Source: Sipunculus nudus (taxonomy: Eukaryota; Annelida; Sipuncula; Golfingiida; Sipunculidae). Taken from it: 64,000 nucleotides of DNA. Made by a program: the position numbers and the translations under genes. The stretch spans positions 28,476,456 through 28,540,455 of the forward strand of contig CM049312.1 in NCBI GenBank assembly GCA_026874595.1. The letters run 5' to 3'. Each line of letters starts with the position of its first letter. Position 1 is the stretch's first letter. The notes below the pieces were generated by a model. It was not told the DNA's origin. It did no database searches and saw only the letters and a program-made list of their open reading frames with translations. Below, piece after piece: positions 36,021-47,079 of the stretch.

Positions 36021-36960
36021 TTAATTGAAATCACTGACTTTCTTGTCAACAATGTAAGGACCAAAATACCTAGCTTGCAGAGGTCTCCCAGGGATGGATA
36101 GTAGCGCAAGGACCTTTTCGCCAGGCTCAAACGTCCTACTTACACTGTGCTTGTAATATTTTGTTTTCATTTTACTTTGTGCAGATTTTAGTTTTAGACG
36201 TGGCAGTCTCACAACCATTGTGTAGTTTAGCTGTAAAGTCTGAGACATACTGCAATAATCTAAGAGAATCAGGATTTTCACACAAGAGTTTTTCTTTAAG
36301 CAGTTTTAATGGACCTCGAACTGAGTGTCCGAAAACTAGTTCGAAGGGACTGTAACCAAAGTATTATTGAAAAGTTTCTCTGACAGCAACCAGCAACAGG
36401 TCGATTCCTTCATCCCAGTCTTTCTGTGTGTCATAACAATAAGTCCTAATCATGTTTTTAATGTCTGGTGAAAACGCTCGAGGGACTCTCAGGATGGTAT
36501 GGCGAAGAGCTGTACTGTTTTATACCTAGCTAAAGCATAACTTGGAATAAGCCAGCCATTAAATTAAACCCTTGATCAGAATGGACGGGTTTTGTTAATA
36601 CAAAAGTTGTAAAAAAAATTGATCAGAACCTTGACAACACTTTTGGCTTAATTTTGCGCAATGGTATTGCCTCAGGGAACCTGGTAGATGCGCACATAAT
36701 TGTCAGCAAGTATTAATGTCCAAATTTTGTTTTGGGTAGTGGTCCAACACAATCAACAATAATCCTACTTAATGGCTCCTCGAAAGCAGGAATAGGCTTA
36801 ATTTGGGCTGTAGGAGGATTCTGACTGGGCTTGCCTACCATCTAGCATGTATGGCATGATTTACAATATTGTACAACATCTGTCCTGAGGTAAGGCCAAT
36901 AGAATTATGTGCTAACTTTCTGATAAGTTTTATGTATACCTAGATGGCCAGACAAAGGAG
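36021..36960 (-). pseudogene. pol: Integrase, located upstream of RT
   Basis: Minus strand: zinc-site end YLRTDVVQYCKSCHTC (near 36895-36850); core IIVDCVGPLPKTKF (first Asp codon 36752-36754), YLLTIMCASTRFPEAIPLR, HSDQGFN (second Asp 36575-36577), YHPES and then ERFHQTLKNMIRTYCYDTQK (Glu 36477-36479); C-terminal SRTFEPGEKVLALL and LQARYFGPYIV (near 36130-36050). All of D, D and E are present. Stops interrupt it, for example TAG after CHTC and TAA after the first Asp block. The same strand continues into the RT segment, so the order IN then RT is read directly. Confidence 0.88.
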
Positions 36961-37008
36961 CTTCATGTGCCATGCTTAGAATTTCATTACGATAGCTTTT
37001 GGGTATTA

Positions 37009-37740
37009 CTATTTGATGTTTGATGGCCCACTCATCATCAGCGCATACATCAGGTGGTCGCCATTTACACATAAGCACTCCATTTTTAACATAGAAACAA
37101 ACTGGGTTCTGTGACAGGTCATCTTAATAGGCTGCCCTGGGAAACAAACACGAAATATAAGGGTTCTTATGCTGTCCCGCGATAAGTTCTGACCTTGAAA
37201 ATGCTTCATCCTGTACGGGCGAGTCGTTAGACGAGTCACTAGTGATTCCCAGAGTGTTATTATCTGGACCATTATCCTCATGTGTGTATTTTCTCGGCCA
37301 TAGATCTAGTTACAGCACATGAAGGATACAAACCAGGAATTTCCTGACTTTCAGGATCAGTGTCCCGATCAAGTGACGGCTTTTCTGTCACTATTGGTAA
37401 GGTCTGTACTTTGTCACCTGCAACATCATTGCCTAGTAGCAACTGAATTCCCTTAAAAGCTATTGTAGTTATTGTGCCCACAGTAATTTTCCCAGAAATC
37501 AAATCTGATTTTCAACTGAAGTGTGCTTGTCTGAAAACACACAATCATCAAGTGCATGTGCACCAGTAAAAGACCTATTAGAAAATGGCAAAGTGTTTGC
37601 TAACATTAGAGTTTGGCCTGAACCAGTGTCCCTCAAAATTCTAATAGGGGTAGAATCTGAAAAATCACTTGAAAACGACACAAAACCGTCATATGAATGG
37701 CCCAAATAACTCCATTTCAGACTCAAGAGAGGAAGCTACT
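37009..37740 (-). pseudogene. pol: Aspartic protease region
   Basis: Minus strand: PIRILRDTGSGQTLML has the DTGS catalytic triad (Asp codon 37628-37630). The second frame has IQLLLGNDVAGDKV, the C-terminal LLGND motif of retropepsins, followed by a linker (VTRSMAEK). The frame breaks at about 37500. The rest to 37009 is a linker towards integrase without known motifs. Confidence 0.75.
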
Positions 37741-38049
37741 ACCTCAACCTCATCAAACAAAGAACTGACACTGACAGTGTCAGTCATAAAATCTTTTTTT
37801 CAGATTCACTAAAGGAATCTTCATCCTTTTTACAATCAAACTCCTCATGAGTGTCAACAGAGGAATTTTCCGCAGCAGAAACAAACTTGACCTGGCCTCG
37901 TATCAAATACTCTCGCAAGAGTCATAAAAAGCCTTATTTAGTGGATACTCCTCGCAGGAGTGTTGAAAGGATCTAGCCTTATTAAATCCCTCGCAGGAAT
38001 CAAATGAGGTTTTTACCCCGCAGGCTTAGGATTCTTCTTTGGAGTCAGA

Positions 38050-38862
38050 CGGCACGTTGGCCTCCGTAGCAGGTTTCAAGAAAAGTTTTAACATCTGCTT
38101 TAATACAGCGCTTAAATTCTTCAAGCAAAATCAACTGGCGCAAATTGTCATAATCTTTCATTACATTTTCAGAACTACAACAGCGATCAAACAACTGCTC
38201 TTTTGTCCTAGCAAATTCTACGTAGGTCTGATTTTTGCGCTTTTCCCAATTTCTGAATTTTTGGCATTAAGCCTCCGGAACTAACTCATAACCTTTTAGT
38301 ATTAACCGTTTAACCTGGTCATAGTCAGCAGCGGCTTCTACTGAAAGCTCTGTATAAATTATCTGGTCTTGGTAGTCAATACACTTAGCATAGTCCAATA
38401 TTCCTTAGGCCATTTTAAATTTTCAGCTACCTTCTCAGGGTGTTAGAAATATTTATCAACCTCTTTTTCATGATAAGGTGGGACAAGTCTAATGTGTTAA
38501 GTAATATCAAAACTGGTGATGTTGCATGTAGACTGTTGTAATATACGTCTTTCTAACTCCAGTCGTTTTAACTCAATTTCTTTTTTTTTCTTATAATCCT
38601 GCTCATGTTGCATTTCTCACTTTTTTTTATTCCAACTGCAACAGTAAGGCTGTCATTTTTTTGTCTCCACTTCACTCTCTTCAATTAATCCTCTGCTGAC
38701 TAGATCTTGCATGATATTAGCAATAATATCAGGCTTTCTCAAAGCTTTTTTCACACCTAGCCTTAAGTGTTCTCCCAAACGCAACAACTGCTCTTTTGTC
38801 AACTGTTCAAGTGGATCAGGGTCTGGATCTTCCACAAATGTCTCAGGTTTGAAATCCGCCAT
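38050..38862 (-). pseudogene. gag: gag of the integrase-first element
   Basis: Starts with ATG at 38862 (MADFKPETFVEDPDPDPLEQ), continues with an acidic/helical part (LTKEQLLRLGEHLRLGVKKA) to a stop at 38653. In other frames HIRLVPP near 38490, NLKWPKEYWT near 38420 and NQTYVEFARTKEQLFDRC near 38230-38180 show a SCAN-like capsid region. No zinc knuckle could be seen. Many stops and indels. Confidence 0.75.
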
Positions 38863-39005
38863 ATTAAGATGTTGAAACAATAACAAAACGCCACTGAGAT
38901 AAACCTTGTAAACAATGTAATGTATACAGTGTGTAATCTTGTAAACAATGTATTGTAAACAATGTGTCTAGGTCAAGGCCTAATAAATTTTCAAAACTAT
39001 TAAGC

Positions 39006-39023
39006 ATCCCGGACGAGCCCCCA
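39006..39023 (-). promoter_or_regulatory. Primer binding site, tRNA-Pro type
   Basis: On the minus strand TGGGGGCTCGTCCGGGAT, 6 nt after the 5' LTR end. It is the exact complement of the 3' end of tRNA-Pro, the same site that gammaretroviruses use (established knowledge). Confidence 0.88.
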
Positions 39024-39029
39024 GTTTTA

Positions 39030-39297
39030 TGTTACGGAACCTAATAACAACAAATCACGCAGTCGTGAGCATAAATTTTGTTACGGAAATAAATAAAAAA
39101 ATCTGTAACACTAGGCTGCGTGAAATGTCTAAGGAAATGCCAGGGAAATGAATAAAGAAGTCATTGGGTTTTTGTTAACAAATAATTATAATTTATTCTT
39201 AAAACAATCCTAACATTACAATACACTAAATCAATACAATTACACAGTAAAACAATAAAAATGTACAGTACCAGAGTGTCCAGATCCTGGGCTTTTC
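39030..39297 (-). repeat. Truncated 5' LTR of the integrase-first element
   Basis: About 268 bp similar to 33578-33795, including the tgttacgg end and cagtaccagag; it carries an extra about 45 bp near 39210-39250. Similarity stops at gcttttct, after which the target repeat follows. Confidence 0.85.
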
Positions 39298-39589
39298 TCA
39301 TATCCTCCGAGTTATGGGGCTCGTAAGTCCCCCCAAGAATAACTGTATCTGCAAAAACATAGTTTTGAGGATACTATGTTGTTTGCGCGGGTTCCACCGC
39401 CGCCGCATTTGTTTCCGGATAACTCCTCTGAGACCCTTAACCGATTTTCCCGAAACCTGGCACAGTTGTTCCCTTACCTATGTACATGTGCATTACAAAG
39501 ACAGGTGGCACCACCTGCCGTCCTTTGTGTGCATTACGAATATGGATGTCTCTCAGATAACAACCCATATCTCAGAGGCGGTTGAATGT

Positions 39590-40050
39590 TTTGAGCTGAA
39601 TGTGTGCATGTCTATAGATTTTGGATCTGTCCATCTCGTAATCGCGACTGGTGGCGCCACCTACAATACCTTTTGCGTAGCATCAATCTGTGCATTTGCA
39701 ATTTGTTCGTCTTAGTGGTTCTTCTATATATTGGTTTGAGATTGTGCATGTCCATGGATCCTCGACACCTTAATCCCGTGAACGAGACTGGTGGCGTCAC
39801 CTACAATATCTTTAGCGTAGCCTCAATCTGTGAATTTGCCATCTGTTCGTCTTAGTGGTTCTTCCATGTATTGAGTTATAATTGTGCATGTCCATAGATC
39901 CTTGACACCTCAGTCCCGTAAACAAGGCTGGTTTCGCCGTCTACAGTCGTTTTTGCGTGGTGTCCTTATGTACAAGTGCTTCGGGTGAAAATTGCTCATA
40001 TTTCAGGAGTGGTTCAAGATAGTGGCCTGAAATTTGGCATGTCCAGTGAC
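39590..40050. repeat. Tandem repeat, about 140-bp period, three copies
   Basis: Units start near gtgcatgtctatagat (39604), gtgcatgtccatggat (39744) and gtgcatgtccatagat (39884). They share tggtggcgccacctaca. The last part resembles 60300-60370 and 60590-60660, so this is a dispersed family. Confidence 0.7.
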
Positions 40051-40205
40051 ATGATCAGTAACGTCCGGGGTGTCGTCATCATGACACATAAGAGCCCTCT
40101 CATTTCATCGAAATACTTTACGGGACTTTGACGTTTTAATGAACACTAACGTCCGGGGTATCGTCATCGCGACACATAAGAGCCACTCCTCATCTTATCC
40201 GGAAC
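40051..40205 (+). pseudogene. SDR copy C: two adjoining remnants of exon 4
   Basis: First remnant from 40051 reads MISNVRGVVIMTHKSP; second from 40124 reads DFDVLMNTNVRGIVIATHKS. Both match copy B exon 4 (DFDKVMNTNVRGVVMLTHKA). They are truncated at the 5' side and lack the NNAG motif. This is the only middle part of copy C that I could find, and it fixes orientation and order between its exon 1 and last exon. Confidence 0.75.
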
Positions 40206-41807
40206 AAAGGTTTGTTTTTAGTGGTAAACATGATAATGAAAATGGTAAAGATAATGATGTATTTCTTATAAACCTATTTATATTTGCATGTAATTTGTCT
40301 GTTGTCTGACGTTATCTGTCTATTCAAAATACAATATTTAAATATTGACTCTGTGATGTGTTTTACAAACCTTAGTCTGAGCAAGATGGCAAGGTAAACT
40401 TTTCAGATTTATCGGAAAATTACAAATACGCCTTACGCTATTAATATATAGATGACATGCTGCCACCTTGCGAGATATCAGTAAACAAGGCAAATCATAA
40501 CTCCTACATAATATAATAGCTGCCTTGGCGGCACATGTCGGGTACCCAACTAGTTTCTCCAACAGACGCCAGGTGCCGCTACTGCTTCGCTATGCACCAG
40601 TACGTCTGTTATTGGACGTCATTTTTTCAAGAATCTTACAAAACGGAAGTCTTGTTTTAGCATGCGCAAGGAAACCCTCCTAGCATCGGAGGTTAATGTA
40701 GCATGGACGCGCCCTTGCACAGACCCACAAAAGAGTCAGTTTCCAACAAATTTTTAAGGATTAGGCCTATCTTTTCCACACAAACAACAGTGGTGTTTAC
40801 ATGTATTTTTGGGGGTCTGCCGGGTCTTTATTATTTAGATCGTTACGGTATGTATTTATCGGATTCAGGATATCAAATGCATCTTTATTCCATTAACATG
40901 TCCCACCGTCAACTGAAAACTAATGATAAAAGAAATATTTTTGTGCCTATATATACGTATTTGTGTGTTTACATTTATATGTTTATGTCCATATGGAGGT
41001 GGTAACAGAGCCAGGTCTATACTGCACTATACACACACCATATTTTTCTATTGATACACCTGAAACAGGTCAAGGCAGTCTCCTTTTTTATCCTATAAAT
41101 ATATCAAGGATTATGTAAGGGCAAGGCGCTACTGTATACAAATCACCCGTACCTGGGATAAGTTTCTCTTTTGGAGGCGCGTAGGCAATTTCGGAGGCAA
41201 CCTGTGTTTTGTTTAATGCAGAAGTGTCGACCAACACCACCTTGAGCAGAATGTTTTCATCTTTTGTTAATCTTTAATCCGAGATTCTGCAAGCATCTAA
41301 ATTCATCTGATCAAATTATACATTTGCATTAATCAATTTCACTTAACATCTGTGTTGAATGAATTAAACATGAGCATCACAAAACCAAATACGTTTACAA
41401 CCTATTTGCATCCAAATAACAAAAGATAAAACAGTCAAGTTGATGTCATTTGGAAATATACGTCATAATTGCTATGAATGTGACAGTAAAGGTAAACAGA
41501 AATAGCATACAACGGCTCATTTCATGGGTAGTTTTCTCCTAGTTCCCTAGTTCTGAGGGAGGACTAACCTGGATGTTGTAGTCTATGCTGTAGCTTATGT
41601 TCATTTTTTTCATTGTCATTATAACTTAATTTAATAATCTAAACCATCTCATCTGCAGCTCGCGATTAATTAGGAGACCCGTCTTGAAGCAGATGAAAAG
41701 GTATCAATATACCTTTTGTCATTCATATAAATGTATACCTGCTGATAAGTTTATTTTGTCTTACACACGGAGGATAGCTGTATGAGAGAATATATCTGTT
41801 TTAACAG
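40206..41807. other. Intron/intergenic of pseudogene copy C, no other exon found
   Basis: Exons 5-8 were looked for and not seen. An open + frame at 40703-41005 has no family motif. The sequence before 41808 (ggaggatagctgtatgagag) matches that before copy A's exon. Confidence 0.5.
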
Positions 41808-41987
41808 TTCTGAGATATGCAGAAAAAGCTTCATTCGATGGGTAGTCTTGGAAAGGTGGAGGAGGTCGCTAAGTCGATTGCTTTCCTGGCTTCTGACCAA
41901 GCTTCTTTTATTAATAGAGCTCTGGTGATGGTTGACGGGGGTTGCTGCCACGTTACACCATCGTCTGCCTCAGGACCAATTGTGTAG
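41808..41987 (+). pseudogene. SDR copy C: last exon
   Basis: 180 nt after acceptor ctgttttaacag. It reads F-stop-DMQKKLHSMGSLGKVEEVAK, SIAFLASDQASFINRALVMV, DGG and ends SGPIV then TAG. Apart from the stop at codon 2 (TGA, where copy B has TAT) the frame is open, so this exon decayed late. Tail SGPIV resembles SGPLIV of copy B. Confidence 0.85.
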
Positions 41988-42209
41988 TGGAGGGGATATC
42001 TTGTTTCATGACTATCGGTCGTATGACAAAATTCCTAGCCCTATAACAGCTACATATTACCGCGTGGTCGTAAATCTGTAAAGATCGGATTGTTAAGATG
42101 ATCGCTAGAATTAGAGGTTTGTTACGTATTCTTTCTTGGAACTGGATAACAGACTCCCCTGTGTATAAGCACACTTTTTAAGGAACAAGCGGGTGACGAG
42201 GAGCTGATC

Positions 42210-42262
42210 TCTGGTAGCTCAGTGGTAGAGCAACTGACCAAAAATCAGAAGTGAACCGACCT
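42210..42262 (+). pseudogene. tRNA-derived fragment
   Basis: ggtagctcagtggtagagc matches a tRNA A box/D arm, followed by an anticodon-arm-like stem (ctga-ccaaaaa-tcag). No B box or acceptor stem follows, so this is a tRNA pseudogene or SINE head fragment. Confidence 0.45.
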
Positions 42263-42324
42263 TTAAGTTTATCATTGTTCCGTCTCTCTACCCTAGATAT
42301 ATCGTATTGATTTTTTTCTAAATA

Positions 42325-42740
42325 TCCAATGTGTACATTCTATGGACTGCTGTAAATGGATTTGTGCATTCTATTGACTACTATAAATGGATGTGTGCAT
42401 TCCATGGACTGCTGTAAATGGATGTGTGCATTCTATGGACTGCGATAAAAGGATGTGTGCATTCTATGGACTGCTGTAAATGGATGTGTGCATTCTATGG
42501 ACTGCTGTTAATGGATGTGTGCATTGTATGGACTGCTGTTAATGGATGTGTGCATTGTATGGACTGCTGTAAATGGATGTGTGCATTGTATGGACTGCTG
42601 TAAATGGATGTGCGCATTCTATGGACTGCTATAAATGGATGTGTGCATTCTATGGACTGCTGTAAATGAATGTGTGCATTCTATGGACTGCTGTAAATGT
42701 ATGTGTGCATTCTATGGACTGCTGTAAATGGATGTGTGCT
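42325..42740. repeat. 31-bp minisatellite, about 13 copies
   Basis: Unit contains atgtgtgcattctatggact and then gctgtaaatgg. Unit starts are exactly 31 bp apart through most of the array (for example 42420, 42451, 42482, 42513). Variants ctg/cga and taa/tta occur. Non-coding. Confidence 0.95.
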
Positions 42741-44540
42741 TTCTTACGGTTATACCACAGAATGTGTACATGATACATTCCGAATTTATAAAGGATCTCA
42801 ATGTAAAATAGCAAATCGTTAATGAACTTTATGAACTTTAAAGCTGTCAAACAAAACATTTCTTGATACTACTCCTGGGAATTACACATATTTAAATGAA
42901 TTAATTAAACAGAATCCTGGACACGGTAGAGGTATTATGTATACCCCGTAGTGTTAAAAATATCATTCGGCTTCTATCAGACTGTTGACATGATATTTAA
43001 ATATCTAAATTTAAACCTGTCTATCTTAACATATTCTCAAAAAAAGTATTGGTATCAGTAAGTTATGATATATATCTACAGTATTTTAACATACAATATT
43101 TTTTATGTGAATACTGCTCAAATTTTATAGTAAAATACATCGGTCTGAGACTAAACATTTTTAGAAGAAGATTTTTTACATCAATGTATATATCTACATG
43201 TTACATAAAAATATGAATAAGATAATTGGATAAACATATACCATTAATTATGTATATCACTTATTTTTTTTAACCAGAGTATTGATAAAAAGGTATATTT
43301 TTACACTGTATCGACAAACTGTTAACGTGTTAAGCGAATAAATTTACATGTATTTGTCAAACAAGTCTTTTAACTTGTTTTTACGTCATACACGAATACA
43401 TTCAATGACTTGAGCAATAGTATGTACACACCCCAAGATATCTGAATTTCAGGGGCGTCAAAACAGGGGAGATGGGGGTATATACCACCCCCCCCCCCAT
43501 TTAGCAAGGGGGATGGTCAATGTAATCATCCCCCTGCTATTCTGGGAATAATGTCTATAAATCTGAAAAGATATATGTCCCTATATTGGAAAAGATATAT
43601 AATAATTATTAGAATAATAGACTTCAGAGTCTATTATGAAATATTATATATTTAAACCTGATTAGGATTTAATCTATATTGGAAACATAATCCCTTATTT
43701 TTTAAAAACCTTATTCTTTGGAGCGTGTTACATAGACAAAAAAAATAGTATACATAAATATATATATACATTGAATATTTTAATTATATACCGTAATTCC
43801 TTGATCAGACGCCGGACCTTAAATAGTCGCCTGCCTTTTTTAGTCGCCGGGGCAAAACAATGTCTCAGAAAAATAAACGCCGGCCTAAAATATACGCCAG
43901 TCTTGTTCAGAGGCTAGGTGTCAGAGTAGTTTCCATGTCTGCAGCCATATGTCTTTTCTCGTTATTATAAATGGTGCATTTGCCGGTCAAATAGAACAGT
44001 AATTGTTGAGATATTTGGCTAGTATTTGTATTGATAATACGTTTAATTCCTGTATTATTATTTTTTATCACGTGCATGCCTGTTGGTTTCCATAACTGAC
44101 AAAAATATTCCTGATTCGTCCATTATGATTAAGCCGATCACGGATCCTAGTAAACACTTCACAAATACGTCAGCAGTGAGAAGGCTAACACTATCAGTAT
44201 GTCAAGCAAGGTTAAAATAGTACTGCTTGACACAAGGAATACAACGTGGTTCAGTGAGAGTCTACCTCACAGATGGTTACACAGAACTGTTCAAATACGT
44301 TTGGGTACATATTTCTAGTGTAGCCTGAAGACAACAAACGATGGTGTCAAGCGGAACAAATTGTAGCCACTGTCAAGCCAAGTTATACCCCTTGCTTTCA
44401 GTTTTGAAGCGTTTATATGCACGTACCCAATTAAACCAAAACCACGCCTCCGGGATAATCATACAAGTTATCAATAGTATTTACTCTTGTATACAACTAT
44501 ACATTCAGAGGAATATTCCCGGCAATAAACGTCGCTATCA
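42741..44540. other. Intergenic, no gene recognised
   Basis: AT-rich. About 43797-43925 has the tagtcgcc/aaacgccgg type repeat that recurs at 51275-51365. A C-run lies at 43488. Confidence 0.5.
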
Positions 44541-44547
44541 GTATATA

Positions 44548-45525
44548 TGTTACAGGCAGTTTGTGAAACCAGGCATTTCGTGAAATGACTGAAATTTTTA
44601 GGCATTTCGTGAAATGACTGTTTCACTCAGGCATTTCATGAAATGACTAAAATTTCCAGGCATTACACGTAATGACTGAAATTTGGTGATCATTTTTACA
44701 CACTTGCCTGAGGGTGTTTTAGGCAATTAGTGTAACAACCGAATCTTCATTTCTTGTGTTTTATTTTTCAAAATAGTCACCACAAGTGGTCCATGCATGC
44801 ATTTTGGCTGTGTACATTGTCAATGACACTTATTCACCACTGATCTGCTTACATCATGATATTTTATCAACTATGACTGTTTGCTAAATCAACTGACCTG
44901 CCCAGATCTCTGCAGCCCATAGTCACAGGTCAGTTTGGTAACACACATGCTCTCCAGGGATCTGCTCATTAGGGCTGAATGTTATGGGCACATGCCATAA
45001 TGAATCGCTGATCTGCTCAATCTGTCCAAACCACAGTAAGGGTCTGCCAGCAGTTAATTACCTTGATCTGCTCACATCCTCCAGTGATTTACTGTTGAGA
45101 TTGGGGGTATAAGAGGTGACCAGAATTTTGTTCATCACTTGTCACTTGTTGATGACAACTGAACTGCTGTCGTTTGTTCACTCATTGAATATGGCTAATG
45201 AACTTAAATTTAGAGAAGAGTTGCGGTTATATATTGCACTTCAAAGTGCTCCTGCATTAAAGCCTTGTTTTAAAACAATATTCTGTGTTACAAGAGCGAA
45301 AAATTAAATAAACTGATTTTCAACCGACCATGGATGTTCTCATTCAGCAAGAAATAGCATTCAGGCATTACGTGAAATGACTGGGCCCAAATTTCAGTCA
45401 TTACGTGTAATGCCTGGAAATTTTAGTCATTTCATGAAATGCCTGAGTGAAACAGTCATTTCACGAAATGCCTAAAAATTTCAGTCATTTCAAGAAATGC
45501 CTGGTTTCAAAAATTGCCTGTAACA
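44548..45525. mobile_element. Ginger-like DNA transposon, non-autonomous (978 bp)
   Basis: Terminal inverted repeats of about 130 bp begin TGTTACAGGCA and end TGCCTGTAACA. They are flanked by TATA on both sides (44544-44547, 45526-45529). Each end carries several copies of a near-palindromic GGCATTTCGTGAAATGACT motif, likely transposase sites. TGTNR..NYACA ends with 4-bp duplications are the signature reported for Ginger elements, whose transposase is Gypsy-integrase-like (established knowledge, from memory). A short frame near 45190-45306 (MANELKFREELRLYIALQ) may be a remnant of the encoded protein. Confidence 0.7.
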
Positions 45526-45529
45526 TATA

Positions 45530-47065
45530 TATCAGGTGCGTAGCCAGAGAGGAGCCGCAGGGGGCCATGTATATATATATACAACACCCAGAAACAGGCT
45601 TTCTTTGGACATAACCATAAAAGATAAATACTGATAACTTGGTGTTAGAATAACCAGCCCGTATAGTCTTAAGAGCAATCTCTTCAATATATTTATATAA
45701 TAATATGCGAATTACTGTTACATGTTTTATTGGCATGGCCATTCCTAATTTAAAAGTGTAAACGGAATATAAAACACAAAAAAAGTTATTTAGCCAATGG
45801 ATATAGTTCGATGCCCCTTTATATTCAAGAGTCCTTTGACATATTATTCCTATGTCATATACGTAGTTATAGAAGACTTAATGGATCCCTGATATATGTA
45901 GGCTTCGATTTAGGAATTGTATGTATTTTTTAATTTAAATTTTAGAATGATGTATCCACCTCCGTTCAAGCAATGGTTTACCTACAGAATTCTATTTCAG
46001 TATTAGACAGTTCAAGACGTAACAGGGGGTTGCTCATGCAAGCCTCCTCTCATTTTATCCATGTGCTAAGTAGATCCGGTAACAACCCCACCTGTGGATC
46101 TTGGGTGGGTGACATCTATATTCTTAGGTTATATTACCCCCAAATACGTACTTGTTTGCAAGTAATGGGAGGGCACAGCTTTCCTATTAAGGCTTCAGAG
46201 CACTCACCCTGGGTCACACCAATCGATAAAAATCCACCGCTTCTCGACCGGATTTCGATTTCACCATCCACGGTGGTTGAGTCCTGTGCTCTATCCCCCT
46301 AACCACAGTAGCCGTATATTATTTATTTGTTTTTGGATTTTTGTTGTTTCGGTTTTATCTAGGTCCCCTTGAGTTAATAATTCACTGTACTAATGTTAAT
46401 GTTTATGTTTATCTATATTTTCAATTTCGAGGCAGGAGTGACTTAGACAAAATGTGTAGTCCTTGTAAAATGCATTTGTCGCCGTAGACTGGCCCAGTCC
46501 ACGAAATTGGTTAAGGCTTTATAGTTGCCTCTGACAGAGAATTCAAACGTTCCCTGTTTTATCACATTTAGTATCGGTACCGCCACCTTGCGGCAACTAA
46601 TATGACTAATTTACCACTCTCTGAGTAAAGTTTATCGGTGCATGAAATCACGTATTATTAACGCATTTTGTACAAACATAAATACTAACGCCCTGGCAAG
46701 GCTATTGTCACCGCCGCGATCCATTCTTACATCCGAGCTTTTCTTTTGATCTTGAACTTTACACACAGATAAAGGCATGGAACTATGGTCAGATAAAACG
46801 CGTGGATGGATGGCGATCACTTACTGTTGTTTAACATTTACAAAGAAGTCTAGTTAACTTTCGAAGTTACGTTGCCATGATAAATCCAAACGCGAGAGCG
46901 AACCCTAGCGGGTATATGAGTGGCGAACCATTCGCGTGGTAAGTTTCAATATAAGCGACTCGATACGCGATATATAGTCTCTTACATTACAGAAAGAACT
47001 TACTTTAAAGATTATTCTATAATAAAAGTTATGTTCAAATCGGTATTTATCTTAAGATAAAGAAC
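45530..47065. other. Intergenic; SINE-like stretch at about 46070-46315
   Basis: On the minus strand 46315-46230 resembles a tRNA-like head (ggggatagagcac, then gaaatcgaaatcc). No target duplication defined. No gene recognised. Confidence 0.4.
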
Positions 47066-47079
47066 ATGCCTCTATTTAA

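Larger units (their letters stand above)
33578..39297 (-). mobile_element. Gypsy-type LTR retrotransposon with integrase before RT (Gmr1-like order), defective
   Basis: On the minus strand the order is truncated 5' LTR, tRNA-Pro primer site, gag, protease, integrase, reverse transcriptase, RNase H, purine tract, 764-bp 3' LTR. RT and RNase H are Gypsy-like, but IN precedes RT, an order known from Ty1/Copia and from the Gypsy-related Gmr1 group. All coding parts have stops and frameshifts. The two LTR parts are clearly more diverged than those of the other element, so it is older. The 5' LTR is cut and joined to the target repeat, so no target duplication remains. It sits inside SDR pseudogene copy C. 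Confidence 0.9.

Noticed and set aside
40703-41005. 100-codon + frame starting MDAPLHRPTKESV
   Set aside because: No family motif, no splice context linking it to the SDR exons, and a low-complexity end (IYTYLCVYIYMFM).
42210-42262. Functional tRNA gene
   Set aside because: It has an A box and an anticodon-like stem but no T arm with B box and no acceptor stem pairing.
42418-42603. Cys/Trp-rich 61-codon frame with internal repeats
   Set aside because: It lies wholly in the 31-bp minisatellite. The repeat walks through all three frames, and the usual unit has a stop every 93 nt; it stays open only where tta replaces taa.
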